A stretch of DNA of 64,000 nt from Sphaerosporella brunnea. Lineage: Eukaryota; Ascomycota; Pezizomycetes; Pezizales; Pyronemataceae. The DNA lies in contig VXIS01000011.1 in the NCBI GenBank assembly GCA_008704415.1, positions 1 to 64,000 on the forward strand, read 5' to 3'. The translations under genes were made by a program, and so were the position numbers. Below the pieces are notes generated by a model, which saw only the letters and a list, made by a program, of their open reading frames with translations, ran no database searches and was not told the origin of the DNA. Positions 10,287-21,936 of the stretch are shown here, piece after piece. How positions within the stretch are numbered: position 1 is the stretch's first letter; each line of letters begins with the position of its first letter.

Positions 10287-13200
10287 TTTTTTTTTTGTTT
10301 CACGCAAACAGGTGGTTTCGCCGTTCTTCTTCGGCGCTTCGGTGCGGTTTTGAAATAAAATTATCGGTCGATAGGGTTGCAAGAGACCGGATTCAGCTTT
10401 GCCGGGGGGGAGGATAAAGCGTTTGTTTTCGCTGTTGCAGTTCTCTTCGCAGGGTGATCTCCAGTAACACGAGGGCAGGCAGAACGGGTGAAGACACACG
10501 GGCGAGAATTTCTGGGGGGCAGAGCGCGGGGACAAGATACAACAGAAGTAATAAATGGGGTTGGAACGAGGGGGCGGGCGGTGGACAAGACAGCGAGGGA
10601 CCGGGGGAGGGGGGTGTATAACGAGCTACCTAACTGGATTAGCGGAAGGGGGAGGATTGGGAGAGCTGGAGGACGGGGGGGATACATATTACGGCTTGAG
10701 GGGGCGGGAAGGGGTTTGCGAATGGAGTCGTTAGACCTGCAGCCGTACCACCTTCCGGCACAGCGCACAGCCTAGGATGCTGCCAGGATGTGCAGCTTTG
10801 CGATGAGCAGTCCCCTGCCATTTTCACAACGTGGAAAGAAGTGGCCGGCAACAACCCCAATATCTTTCCTCGCTATATGCACAGCACGAACATCATGCAT
10901 GGAGTCTGTATGTAACGTTACCTAGCTGTGAATGCAATCCTCGTACTATTATAAGCACACACTACAATACATATCGGACTGGCGGCGTCGGTAATCTGGG
11001 ATGGCGAAACAACAGGCACCAGATCATGCATATCACAAATCGAGGACCTGCTCTAATATGCATCTGTGCAAGGACTTTCCGCTGACAAGCCTCTAGAACG
11101 CCTTTGGAATACAGTGCTCCTCGAGCCTTGATAGGTTTCTCACAACCGTTTTATGGCCATGCTCGATAAGCTTTCACAAACCAGTGGGCGCTGTTTGGCA
11201 ACGAACAACCACGGTGGCGACGCATCGAGTAAGCTCCCACACCACAGCCACGCCACAACCACACAGAGACAAAAGGTGGCGAGTTCTAGGATACATATAA
11301 ATCAATAGTGTCGAATTGATTCCCGGTATCTATTTTGTTGCAGACTGAAGGGTTGTGGAGATACACGTGATGTGATGATTTCGGTTCGCGACGCGTGAAT
11401 TTCTTGGTGCACAATTGGGGATCTCCGGAGACCCAGTTTTTACCCTGTTTCCCTTATGGACCGTTAAATATCGTGAAACTCTGGGAGGTCTTCAAGCTAA
11501 GATTCCTCTATGTTCTCACCAATTTTCAGCAGGAAAATACTGTGTGGAGGTGTAGCTCATCAGAAACCAAAGCTATCAATGCGTGGCCTGAATAGCAGCA
11601 CCGCTAATCCGGACACGCTGTTACCCGGCATTAACCCCAACAAAAAATAATAAACAAAAGACCGCGCGCAAGCGGTGTACAAAAATTTTTACAACTCCAC
11701 CACCACTCGCCTAAAAAACTTGAATAGAGCAAAGTGTCACGTGAGGCGGAAAAACACGGAAAATTTACCCTACCTTTGCCCGAGTGATACGCTGTGGGTG
11801 AGCGCTATCATTCCGGAGCGGAGCCGTCGAGGAGCTTTAGCGATACTGCGGAGCGACTGCGCAGCTCTATCATTCTGGAGTGGAGCCGTGGAGGAGCTTT
11901 AGCGACGACACTGCGCCGTGTTTCACACACATACGCCCTGACTGCAACGTACATATGTTTACATTGAGTGGCGCTGTACTAATGACTGCACACTGTGTGG
12001 TCACCACACGGATGTTCACTTGTACACCTGTATACGACACTTTGACCCATATTCTGGAAATCGCGAGTCAACTAGAATTATTCGCTATATGGTACCATAC
12101 CTATTTTCGCGATCTAAATATCCCCATGGCACTATCAATGTAACTACAAGTGAACGTGACCACACGCCGCCGTTATCGATAGAGCGGCAATATTACAGAC
12201 CTGTCCGGGGCACAGTTATGCCGCCCGACCTAGGCCCTTCGCTGAAGCAGTCAAGGAGTGTAACTTCAAACACCCGTGACGGCAACAATCGTGGCCTAGA
12301 ATGAACACCCGTGGCGACAATTAAACACCCGTGACGAGACGCACGTCGCTCTGTTACTGCCACTGTGCTCTCCCTCTAGACTGGTGGCCCTGCACAGCAA
12401 CTTCCCATGACCATGGAACACCGGTAGATTAGGATAACCCGTGAAGACGATTGAACACCCGGGCAGGACACTGGCAATCGAACACCCGCGATGAACGTAC
12501 GGTGTACGATCGCTCTTTACTGCCACTATGCTACCTCTCATGATCATGTTGAACACTCGTGTCGACAACTAAACACCTGTGCCTACAATCCTTCTTCTAC
12601 ATCCAGATGCTGCCACCATGGGTGCGTTGCTCTCCCTGCTGCCCAGCAACTACCCTCGACAAATATCCCCTCTGTAATTCGGCTCTCTACTCGCAAAGAC
12701 GCTCAGGAACTCCGCTGCGCTCTATACCTTAGCCCCGCGCTCTTAAGGTCAAGCTCTCTCCTGAATTGAGGCTTTATCCTATGACCAGAGGGTACTCGCT
12801 TTGCAATTCCGCTGCACTCCATGGCTACGCTCGAAAGCGCGCCCCGTGCCTTCACTTCGGGGTCCTTATGGTTGAGCGGTCTGTGTGGATTTGTGCTCCT
12901 TGCGACCCCCGATTTCGGCGATCACATGTCATCACTCGGACTACTAGGTCAAATTTCGTAAAAATCAGATGGGCTTTTTGCTCTGTATATAGATAGATAA
13001 GTGTATACTGAGCAGGCGTTGAGCATGGTGCAGATTATACACATACAGAGCCGAATTGACCACAAAATTTCAAGGGACAGACAGGACCGCGATCATTTTG
13101 GTAAAAAGTTTTCGAGTGACCTATTAGTGGTTGTCAATAACCTCAGGTTCCCACGTTCGTGATCCCATTCGTTGCTGAACGGTGCCCACTCCGTTTGAGA

Positions 13201-13645
13201 ACCCCATATCCATGGTGTCATCATGGACCGGCCATAAAAGGGTCATGAGAAATCAACATGTATCTATTAAGTTTATCGACAACCTTAACGCCCAAAGCCA
13301 TAGACTCTAGGAACACCGCGAGGCCAGTGACTTTGAAAGCACCCGGTATTAATCCACACCAAGAATCGCTTCGCTGCCTAAGCCCGGGGCCGTCCAAAAA
13401 TCAAAGTTGTATCAGCGAGGATCACCAATTGAGTGGATAGTGCTTTCGGGCAGAGTTACGGAGCGGTTTTTGTTAAAGATAGAAAGCGCCGGAGGCAATA
13501 GAAGAAGCAGTGCTTGCCTGAGCAGGCGTTGAAACGGACTTCTGGTGGGTGAACCCGGTGCACGCGCCGAGCACCTCTGCCGCTGCCGCCGTTGCTCTGC
13601 TTGACTCATTATCCCTCCATAAGGAGGCAAAATGAAAGGGAACAG
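10287..13645. other. Gene-poor region with G-tracts and iterated motifs
   Basis: About 10400-10710 is rich in runs of three or more G on the plus strand and is the upstream flank of the small minus-strand gene. About 11800-12020 carries an internal near-duplication (GGAGCGGAGCCGT and GGAGTGGAGCCGT, each followed by (C/G)GAGGAGCTTTAGCGA) and the inverted partner of the 9-kb repeat. About 12260-12590 holds several scattered copies of a GAACACCCGTG-like motif. About 13125-13190 is a half copy of the terminal sequence of the 16193-16911 element. No coding frame could be supported. Confidence 0.5.
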
Positions 13646-13717
13646 AACCCTACGCGGGACTCGAACCCGCAACCTCAAGATTAGAAGTCTTGCGCGCTAC
13701 CATTGCGCCAGCAGGGC
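13646..13717 (-). tRNA. tRNA-Arg (anticodon TCT), intronless
   Basis: The 72-nt minus-strand sequence folds as a cloverleaf. The anticodon stem is CAAGA/TCTTG around the loop CTTCTAA, which gives anticodon TCT (reads AGA). The T arm is GCGGG-TTCGAGT-CCCGC. The acceptor stem has a terminal G-T and one internal wobble pair. No intron interrupts the loop, unlike the second tRNA-Arg gene of this window. Confidence 0.92.
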
Positions 13718-14897
13718 GGCTCGTGAATTAGGTTGATTTTTGTGCTTTGTAATTGCAGGCTGGACGTGGCGGGAGTATTCTATGGCTTAATTTGACCAAT
13801 CATTTCTTCTGGCCGTTAGGGTAACGGGCCCGTCAAAACCAGTAGCCTCACCAAAATTCCTGTTGTGAAATGTTGCCAGTGTTCCGTGAGTGATATGACG
13901 AACTGAAAGGCCGTGCCACAGTTTGTGTTTCGATCGTCTTTTATTTTCCTCGTTGTGCAATCACCGCCAAGTGTAACCCCTTTCAAGTCCAAATGTCAGA
14001 CATTTGGGCTGGAAAATCCATATTGCGTCTGATCTGACTCCGAGCATTTCGAGCTCGAGCTCCATTTCCCAACTTCGTCAACAAATCTTCGATGCTTTCG
14101 AGATTGTGCACGGCCTTAAGCAAGTCAATTTCTTGGCGTTACGGATCTTTAGAGGTCCAGTAACATGCAGCGCATCTCTGAAATAAGGCGATTTTGTTTG
14201 GTATAGAGTAAATCGAAGCCTAATGTTATCCCAAGAGCGTCTCTCGATGGTAAATTTTGTATGTAGGAGCCAAATGTCAGTATAGTGATCAGTAATGATA
14301 GCACTTGAACAGAACCTATCTGAGGGGTTTAGAAGGCGCGGCATGAGCAGACACATGTTGTGGATCACCGTTTATCACTCTGTATAGCGTTTCTTCTCAA
14401 AGGCTTGGACTTCGGCCTCAATAGTTGAACTTCAGCGAGTCTGGGCAATAGTTGGTAGTTAGAGGCAAGTATTGCAGTCCAACAGCCTGCCAGTTCATCA
14501 CTCAACCGCGAGCCTCACAGCTTATAACACAGAGTAAATGTCGTTTTCGGTTGGATACATACATTCGGAGGAAGGGGTGTTTTAGGAATAGTTATATAAC
14601 CATTGTTTGACTCGTAACGCTTATATGGCGGTTATATCGTGCTTACTTAGTAGGCACAAAACATAGTACATAGTATACCTATCTGTGTTTCTTGAAAAAT
14701 GATTCGCAGAAAAGGGGATTATTTTCGCTGCACCTGATACAACAGAAAATGGCTTCGATCTGAGAGCCCCGTTTGGCAAAAAACCTTGCTCCTCAAATAA
14801 TCCTTAGGTTCTTGCACATATGATAGGTACATATTGGAGTGACATCGCGTGTTTCGGTGGTGCCCGGTAGGGCAAATAAACTTTCCACTGTACTATA
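13718..14897. other. Intergenic region, nothing recognised
   Basis: I find no conserved coding frame, RNA gene or clear repeat between the tRNA gene and the first inverted-repeat element. Confidence 0.5.
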
Positions 14898-15012
14898 CCG
14901 TAAAAACTCGAGAGCAAGAGAATGGGCTAAGTCACTGCGCCATGTAGGTTTGCCACATGGCGCAGTGACTTACAGTGACGTAGCCCAGTCTCTTGCTTGC
15001 GAGTTTATGCGG
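14898..15012. mobile_element. TA-flanked MITE, CCGTA/CCGCA family, copy A
   Basis: This is a 115-bp near-perfect foldback. It starts CCGTAAAAACTCGAGAGC, ends GTTTATGCGG after subterminal AGCAAG sequence, and is bounded by TA on both sides (14896-14897 and 15013-15014). It shares the CAAGAGA(A/C)TGGGCTAAGTC block and the GCGCCATGT centre with copy B at 15156. It has no coding capacity. The TA duplication fits Tc1/mariner-type mobilisation. Confidence 0.8.
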
Positions 15013-15054
15013 TAATAGACTACTTATACTAGCTAGGTTGTGCAATGAAAGTAA

Positions 15055-15786
15055 GGGCCTGTTTGGATAGGCCTCGGTATCGGTATCGTTCTAACATCGG
15101 TATCGGTAGCTAATTTTCGATACACCGAGCTCGGTAGTTGCAACTCGAACTGCTACCGCATAAACTCGCGAACAAGAGACTGGGCTAAGTCACTGCGCCA
15201 TGTGGCAAAGTCACTAAGCCTACATGGCGCAGTGACTTAGCCCAGTCTCTTGTTCGCGAGTTTATGCGGTACTGACACCGATGGGAGAACGTTTGGATGA
15301 ACCCCTAAGTCATAGACGTGTACCACCATAGTGACATCATATTCCAACGACACAAGTCCTCCAAGAGCCTGATGCTCTGACGCTCTGCCGCCGAATACCT
15401 GCCCTCAAACACAACCATTTTATTGTTGTGAGTTTTCACAAACTCAGACTCGGAGGTTGAGCTTCTGATGGACTGGTAGTTGCGTTTCATGGTGAATAAT
15501 TTGACCGTTGGAGTTGGTGCAGGGGGATAATGGACGGTAGGTAGCGGGGAATAATTTATGGATACGCGAAAGATTGTGTGGCTACGCGAAAATGGATGCC
15601 CATACGGAGAGAAACTGACCTCTGGAGGTCAGTATAAATTTTCGCGTGCAGAGCCTCACGGTTCCGGTTCCGTTCTGATCTTTGAAGTTGGATACCGAGG
15701 TCACCCAAACGGCATCTCGGTATTTCTGCTCTGAAGTTGGGAAATACCGCCGTTTCGCTAAAGTACCGAGCTATCCAAACAGGCCC
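15055..15786. mobile_element. PIF/Harbinger-like non-autonomous element, TAA duplication
   Basis: This 732-bp element has termini GGGCCTGTTTGGATAG and CTATCCAAACAGGCCC flanked by a TAA direct repeat (15052-15054 and 15787-15789). Both the terminal motif and the 3-bp TWA duplication are typical of PIF/Harbinger (Tourist-like) MITEs. No transposase is encoded. A second MITE (15156-15269) is nested inside it. Confidence 0.8.
15156..15269. mobile_element. TA-flanked MITE, CCGTA/CCGCA family, copy B (nested)
   Basis: This 114-bp element is an almost perfect palindrome, from CCGCATAAACTCGCGAAC to its reverse complement, bounded by TA at 15154-15155 and 15270-15271. It lies inside the Harbinger-like element at 15055-15786, so it inserted after it. 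The arms differ very little, suggesting a younger copy than A. Confidence 0.82.
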
Positions 15787-15839
15787 TAAGTAGCTGTTGA
15801 GTACCTATGACGAAACCCCAGTTTTCAGAATGTATAGTA

Positions 15840-16979
15840 GTGGTACCCAAGGTAGGCTGGAAAGGCCGGCTGGCTCGAAATCGAGTGTCCCAAAGATCCA
15901 ATAGGAGGCTCCAGCCTGGTTGCAGACTCTAAGCGACCTTTTGTAAAAACGTTCTGGCTGGCTGGGTGACGTCGCGGTCATGCCACCAGGCTGTGACGAA
16001 ATCAAAACTTGCGTGCAGTATGGAAAGCGTGGGCTCTAGTAAATTTCGCTGACTCGACGCTGAGTAAAGCCTGTGATCACGCGAAAATATCATCATCTGA
16101 TCTCTCTGATCTCTTTGTCGCCCAGCCAGTCTGATTTTTCGGTGCTGGATAGAAAAATCTGGCTGGAAAACTCACGTTACCTGCGGCCAATAGTGGGTGT
16201 CAATAACCTCCGTTGAGTCCCCGAAGTGACGTCCGTTTGCCAGAAAGTCAAAACGAACGGGAGTGCGGATAAACTTCTGATTGGCCACGATTGTACTCCG
16301 TGACAACGCAAATCTGGTGCTCGAGAGTTCCGCCGTTCGCCGCCCGCGCCCAACCCCGCACCTACAACGCTCGCACGCCCACCCCTGCAACGCCCACAAC
16401 GCGCTCTCTTAACAACCTCCATTCTCAACAGCTTAGTTGCACGACAATCTACAGTAAAAAAGCTCTTGGGCACGCGGTGTGAATTGTCTGGTTGTTAGCT
16501 CATTAATCAACTGCACTGGCATGCATGCCGAACTCCTCAGCGCGTGCGCAGACGCTGGCGCAGCTGGAAACATAGCTTACAACCCTGGCCGAGAATATTT
16601 GCGATGCCTGGATTGTGCTACGCGATGCCATGGACAGCGAGACCCCCGTTGGTGCTTCGCTGGGCGGACGGGTTTTTCGCTGGATGGGAGGTTTTGATTG
16701 TTTTTGCTGGGCAGGAGGGCATCGATTGTTTGGATGGCCGGGCGGGCGTCGATTGTTTTGATGGTCGCAAGCTCTCTACACCGCGGACCTTCTACCCAAT
16801 TCCAGATGACCGCATCGTAAGGTTGTCAATAAGCTTCTGTAAAACATAGTGGCAACCGTTCAGCAACGAACGGGGCATCCGAAAGTGAAAACGGAGGTTA
16901 TTGACACCCACTAATAGAACCCACTCAACGTGACCCGGTTTCCAGCCAGCCGGCCTTTTCAGCCTACCTTGAGTACCAC
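15840..16979. mobile_element. TA-flanked inverted-repeat element (GTGGTAC ends)
   Basis: This element is about 1140 bp long. Its ends (GTGGTACCCAAGGTAGGCTG and the reverse complement of GTGGTACTCAAGGTAGGCTG) continue to match through AAAGGCCGGCTGGCT. TA flanks it at 15838-15839 and 16980-16981. It contains a second inverted-repeat element (16193-16911) and no recognisable transposase. Confidence 0.72.
16193..16911. mobile_element. Nested TA-flanked element (GTGGGTGTCAATAACC ends)
   Basis: This element is about 719 bp long, with ends GTGGGTGTCAATAACCTCCG and its reverse complement, bounded by TA at 16191-16192 and 16912-16913. A diverged single end of the same type lies at about 13125-13190. 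The short frames inside show no similarity I recognise. Confidence 0.7.
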
Positions 16980-17297
16980 TAGTGAGGTTGTGCAAGTATG
17001 ACGGCGATGGCGCCCTCGTTCTCACGTGTCTAGGTACTCTAGAGCTTCCTATCTTCGAGCTCTTAATATCTCGAGATTTCCAGTAACTCCATCTAGTGAG
17101 GGTATGTGGAGCAGAGTGAACAGACTACCATGGTGATGGAATTCCTGGTGGCAATGGGCGAACGGTCAAGAGAGGCGTTATTGAGACTAGTACCAGTGGC
17201 GAGGGCTGTCGCTCGTGCATATCGATGTCCGCCCATGCCGCCGCCCTCTCCTGCCCACCCTCCACCAATCGCAAATGTTTTTAGCAGCAACATAGTA

Positions 17298-17383
17298 CCG
17301 TATTACTAAGGCAATGTGGCTAAGTGACTTTGCCATGAGGCTGAGTGACTTCTCCACAGAGCGCACTTGCCTTAGTAATGCGG
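17298..17383. mobile_element. TA-flanked MITE, CCGTA family, copy D (short form)
   Basis: This 86-bp element runs from CCGTATTACTAAGGCAA to its terminal complement TTAGTAATGCGG, with TA at 17296-17297 and 17384-17385. Its centre (GGCTAAGTGACTTTGCC, then GAGGCTGAGTGACTTCTCC) is the same as in copy E at 39044. D looks like a shortened relative of E. Confidence 0.78.
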
Positions 17384-17822
17384 TATACATCACAATTTAG
17401 ATTTAGTGTCAAGAAGCTGATGTCACACTTCCTGTCGCTGTGCCAACAGCTACTTACTTTCACTGCACAACCTCGCTATTGCGGCAAGAATATGAATTAT
17501 TCAAACACCGGCTCGTAGATGAAAGCGAAAGTTTATACATAGACATAGACATTCATCTTCCTTCCCCAAAAATGCAACTGTGGAATGCACAAAAAGAATA
17601 CACGCTCACATACATGTACCCAAACTCCCGCTCGCAGCAAGCACACCAACAGAAATTCGCAGCCAATAGGAAAAAGAAAAGGAAAAAGAAAAGAAACAAA
17701 AGGGGGGGGGGGGGGGGGGTAGAAGCAAAAAGATTTTATTGGCTTCCAGGCCCATTATCCCTATTGGTGGTGGTTGAAGACAAACAGACCTCAAACAGCG
17801 GATTCTGTAGAGCCCATAAGCT

Positions 17823-20799
17823 CTACTTCCGCGCCCTCCTGTTTGCTAATCGTGAAATTCCTAGTCCGCCTCTACCTCCTCCTCCCCGAACTCCAGACGG
17901 GGTCGCGGTCCCGGAGCTCCCCGAGCCACCCACCCCGCCGGAATTTCCAGTGTTCGGAGTGGGCGCTCTTGACGGCGAAATAGCTGAATTATTCGCGCCC
18001 CCTCCACCAGCAGCCGAATTATTGGCGAGACCAGCGCTAGCGCTGTTTCCCTTCACGCTGTACTGTGCTTGCTGCCTTTGCTGCACGGCCTTAAATTTTT
18101 CGAGTAGTTCCATCCATTTGATATCGTCAGCTCTGCCTTTCAGCCTTGTCGGGCGCTCGTAAGAGGTCGATGAAGTTGGAGCTCGGGGCGCAACATGGAG
18201 GTAACCGATTGCACTGACGCTGTTCAGACGGTTTTTGAGCGTGCCGAATGCCGATGACTGGGGGAGAAGCATAAGGAGGCCATATAGACATTTGTAAAGG
18301 TAAGGGTACTTTTCGGGCTCGAGGAGCTGAAGACGAAGGTAAGTGAACACGGGTGACTCCAGGAGCTGCACAAGCTTGTCTACCTGGATAAGGAGATTGA
18401 CAGTTATCTCCAGCTCAGCAAAGATATGCAACAAATTAGAAGCCTGCTCGTACGCTTGCGCGAGTAGGCATAGGGAAAACGTAGCAACCGCATTGTGGCA
18501 CCATGACCGAAACAGAGTGACAAAGAATGTCTGGCCATCCTTTGTATCCAGGCTCCTCAGCCGTTTGCGAAGTTCTGCAAGCTCCGGGGCAGTGATGAGG
18601 TTGTTGTTAAGGTTCTGGACCATTATCGAGGCGAACTCAACATCTTCATCCCTCTCTAAGATATCTGCCAGCGTGCGGTATATGCGTTCCGGGTTGAGAT
18701 TGACACAGAGATGGCGGATAATTAAGTTGCCTCTAGTCTCGAGGAGCCGACGATCGGTAGAGAAAAGGGAAAGCAAACTATGCATGAACGATGCAAAATA
18801 ATCATCCTCGCTGTTATGCGAAATCTCGGCGAGTAGCTGGAGATCCCGTTTTACAACTTGCTCGGACGGGTCGGAGAGCGTTTTGAGGAGGGCAGGGAAG
18901 GTTCCATCGTTGATAGCCAGCATCTGGAGCAAAGTGAGCATAATTATGAGCATTTTGCACGACTAAACTTTTTCTTACTTTACGCGGCGCTTTACGATGA
19001 AGCATCAATAACCATTCCAGTGCTGTTACTCGCGTTTGCTCGTGCTCGTTCAGGAATTGTAATGTCAGAGCGTTGACTGTGGCCGAGTAGTCGAGATCTC
19101 CGTGTTTGACCAGGGGCGGCGTCGTTGTGCCTGGTGTAGGTGTTGAAATAACAGGTGTCCCTCGCCCTGGCTCGCCTTGCAGAATGTCCTTTGATAGAGA
19201 TTGGCGGGTTTGGGAATCTCTTCGTTGCGGTGGCTGCTGTCCTTCCCCATTGTCCTTCACTGATAGGCGGGTCAGTGCAGGAATTGCAGCGGATGGCGCA
19301 GGCGAATCCTCTGCGAGTGATGCCACCAGGTTGGTTAACGAAACGTTCACCTTGGTGGCAGCTTGCCGCACCAATTCCGTTTGATGAGCCATGACTGGCA
19401 GGACTTGAGACAGCAACTTCGGAACAAAAGGCAATAGATCCTCCTGGCAAATCTCGAAGAAATTATCCACCCATCGAAGAGCAGTTAACTGAAGCTCCTC
19501 TTCGGGAGAATCCAAAAAGGGGATTAAAATTTCGACAATTTTCTGATGGTCCACCTCAACATCCTGCCCTGGGATCCAACTTCCATCCGCACCTTCTTCT
19601 TTTTCGTCCATGGGAGTCGCTGTGTTGGAACACTCCTCATCAAGACTCAGACGTTCTACTTGTCGTAGAGCTTCATCGGTGCCTGTGCTACCGCTATCGC
19701 TCAAAGTTCGGGCATGCCCTTCTCTAGCGGATCTGTTTTTCCGAGATTCTTCTATGCCTCGTTTGACTCGTGCAATCCTTTTGATTTCGGCTAGAAATCC
19801 TTCTAAAGCCTGCTGTGTGGCAACGTGCACATCTTGATTTGGGTCGCTGAGGAACTGAAATAACCCACCCAAAAAGGCAGGCAGATGGCTCACCAATTCT
19901 AAGTCCGGTATAGAATCGAGTAGCGTTATCCACGAAACTAGGAATATACGAGTGAATGGGTTTATAACGTGGATCCGCTCCTTCAGGAGAGGTATAAACC
20001 GGGGAAGAGAAAACGCTGTCGGGAAGGGCTCATCATCGGCATATGTGGGACCACTGCCATCTGTTTCCGTTTCGGCCAAGCTCTCTTCTGGGGAATTAGT
20101 TTGGAGTACGGACACGTATGTAGCTGCAGACTCGGCTACAATATCTTTGATGAGTCGGTCAAGTAGCTCGGCTCCGTTCTTGACCGATAACTCGGGGTCG
20201 GCAGCCAGCTGTAAGCACGGTCAGAAATCGGATCAATGTCTCCGCACGAAGATGTGCACGCGCCTTTGACAAAGCATCGAAGACTTCGTTGAAGAAAGGC
20301 AGGATCTCTCCTTTTGCAACTTTCGCGATGTTGTACATACTCTCGCAGGCATAATATCGAACTCGGGCATCTTGATCCGCGAAGCATGCCAGTACAGGCG
20401 GGACTATCTCATCCAAATACCTGGCGACCTCCTAAAAAAAGGTGTGCGTTAGCCTATCGCGTTCGAGGACAGGAGGGGTCTGATATCACGAACCGAACCC
20501 AAAGCTATCGACGCAGCGGCTAAGCCGATCAAACCTCCATTACGGGCGTGCGGTTGATGTACAGCATAGGCGTAGTCATGACACAGTTGCTCGATGATGG
20601 TTCGGACCTTTTCGTGATCGCCACGGGCCAGGCATTCGCGAACGGTTCTCTCGAGACTGGTGGCGTCCAGCAGTGCCATGTTAGTAGGGGCGTCTTGGGT
20701 GCTGGAGTTGGAAGCGTCATAGAAAGCTTACTCCAGAGCACCGAGCTTTCGGCGATCATAAAGCTTATCATTTAAGCTTCTCTGTATTGCTGCATCCAT
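17823..20799 (-). CDS. vac14: Vac14, scaffold of the PI(3,5)P2 kinase/phosphatase complex
   Basis: Exons 20799-20732, 20656-20494, 20431-20264, 20208-18979 and 18923-17823 encode 909 residues. Vac14 is a HEAT-repeat scaffold that joins the Fab1/PIKfyve kinase and the Fig4 phosphatase on vacuole and endosome membranes and so controls PI(3,5)P2 and vacuole size. The N-terminus ([18 protein letters not shown]), the central HEAT region and the conserved C-terminal block ([15 protein letters not shown]) are all present. A Ser/Gly/Pro-rich tail of about 60 residues follows and looks disordered. Intron 3 (20263-20209) appears to use a GC donor, since no GT site keeps the conserved frame. Intron 1 has a perfect TACTAAC branch site. 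Confidence 0.95.
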
Positions 20800-21936
20800 G
20801 ACTGGACGATCTCAAGGGGTTGTTGCTCGGGGTGGGTTCGACGAGGCAGCGAGGGGCGTCGCAAGAACTCTCGAGCTCGGTTATGGCAAAGGTTCGCCGC
20901 GGCTGCCACGCGTTGAGTAATGGTTTTAATTGAGAGAGGGCAGCGGAGATTTGGGATTTTGAGATTTTGACCTTTTAACGAAGAGGGATGGATGCTCTTC
21001 TCCTCGCAATTTATTTGACAGGCGTGCAGGAGGTCTCATGTGCTGGTGCTTGCTGGCGTGCGATTGGTGATTGGCGGTTTGTGGGGGGGGTGGATTGGGA
21101 GGGGTAGAATAGTTCTGGAGGTTCGACTTTGAACAGCTTTCGCGCAACGTCAAGACTTTCAACTTTCAATGGAGTGGGGCAACTTTTAGCTGGGGCTAGA
21201 AAGTCCAGGGAGTGTGGCTGTTAGTTCGCTGTGGCTGTGTATGTGGCTCCAAGTGGGGTATGTGGCTTGGGGTGCTGTGGGTGTGCGCTGGGCTGGCTGG
21301 TGTTAGAGTACTAGGGTACAAGGGTAATTCGGGTGCCGTTACACACATGCAAAGAGCACCCGACTTCTTTCCTCCATACAACCAAACAATGCCAAGACCT
21401 TTGTCGTTCACGAAGAAGTCAGTATTTTTTCTTCAAAACACTCAAAAAGGCTCTAGGGAGGCCTACAATGCCACCCCCAGCTTCACAAAGTTCTAGCAGC
21501 AATCGTAGTGGCGTTGCCAGTTGCTGTTTGTTCGGGGAGCACCCAACTTAACGCTGTACCCAAGTACACCCAAAAGTCAGTACTCTACAGTATAGATACC
21601 ATGGTAAAAAAAGGGGAGGTTTCAAATGCATTTTCCAATGGTTTTCAGATTTTCTTTGCGTTGCAAACGTTGTTGAGATCGGAAATGCTACCACGTCACG
21701 CGGTGGCTGACACCAGGCATATCGTATGAAGAAGCAAAGCGTTTTTCAACGCGAAACGCTTTGCCAGAGAAAACAACCCGCTGATGAATACGCATCCTTC
21801 AAAGCGGTCATTAAGCGGTAAGATAAAGTTAACGGCCACAGTTGTTAAACGTTGGCATTGTCAGCTCTCCAAATTTAGTTTACAGCCCTTGAGACTTGCA
21901 CTTCTTCCTATCAGTTTTCAGAAAGGCAGCTCGCTA
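20800..21936. other. Upstream flank of VAC14, no gene recognised
   Basis: This is the presumed VAC14 promoter with G/T-rich tracts around 21060-21300. Short frames here are low-complexity and show no family similarity. Confidence 0.5.

Noticed and set aside
10361..10768. Proline-rich minus-strand frame
   Set aside because: It is the reverse complement of the G-tract cluster, so the Pro/Ser composition follows from base composition. It has no start context or conservation.
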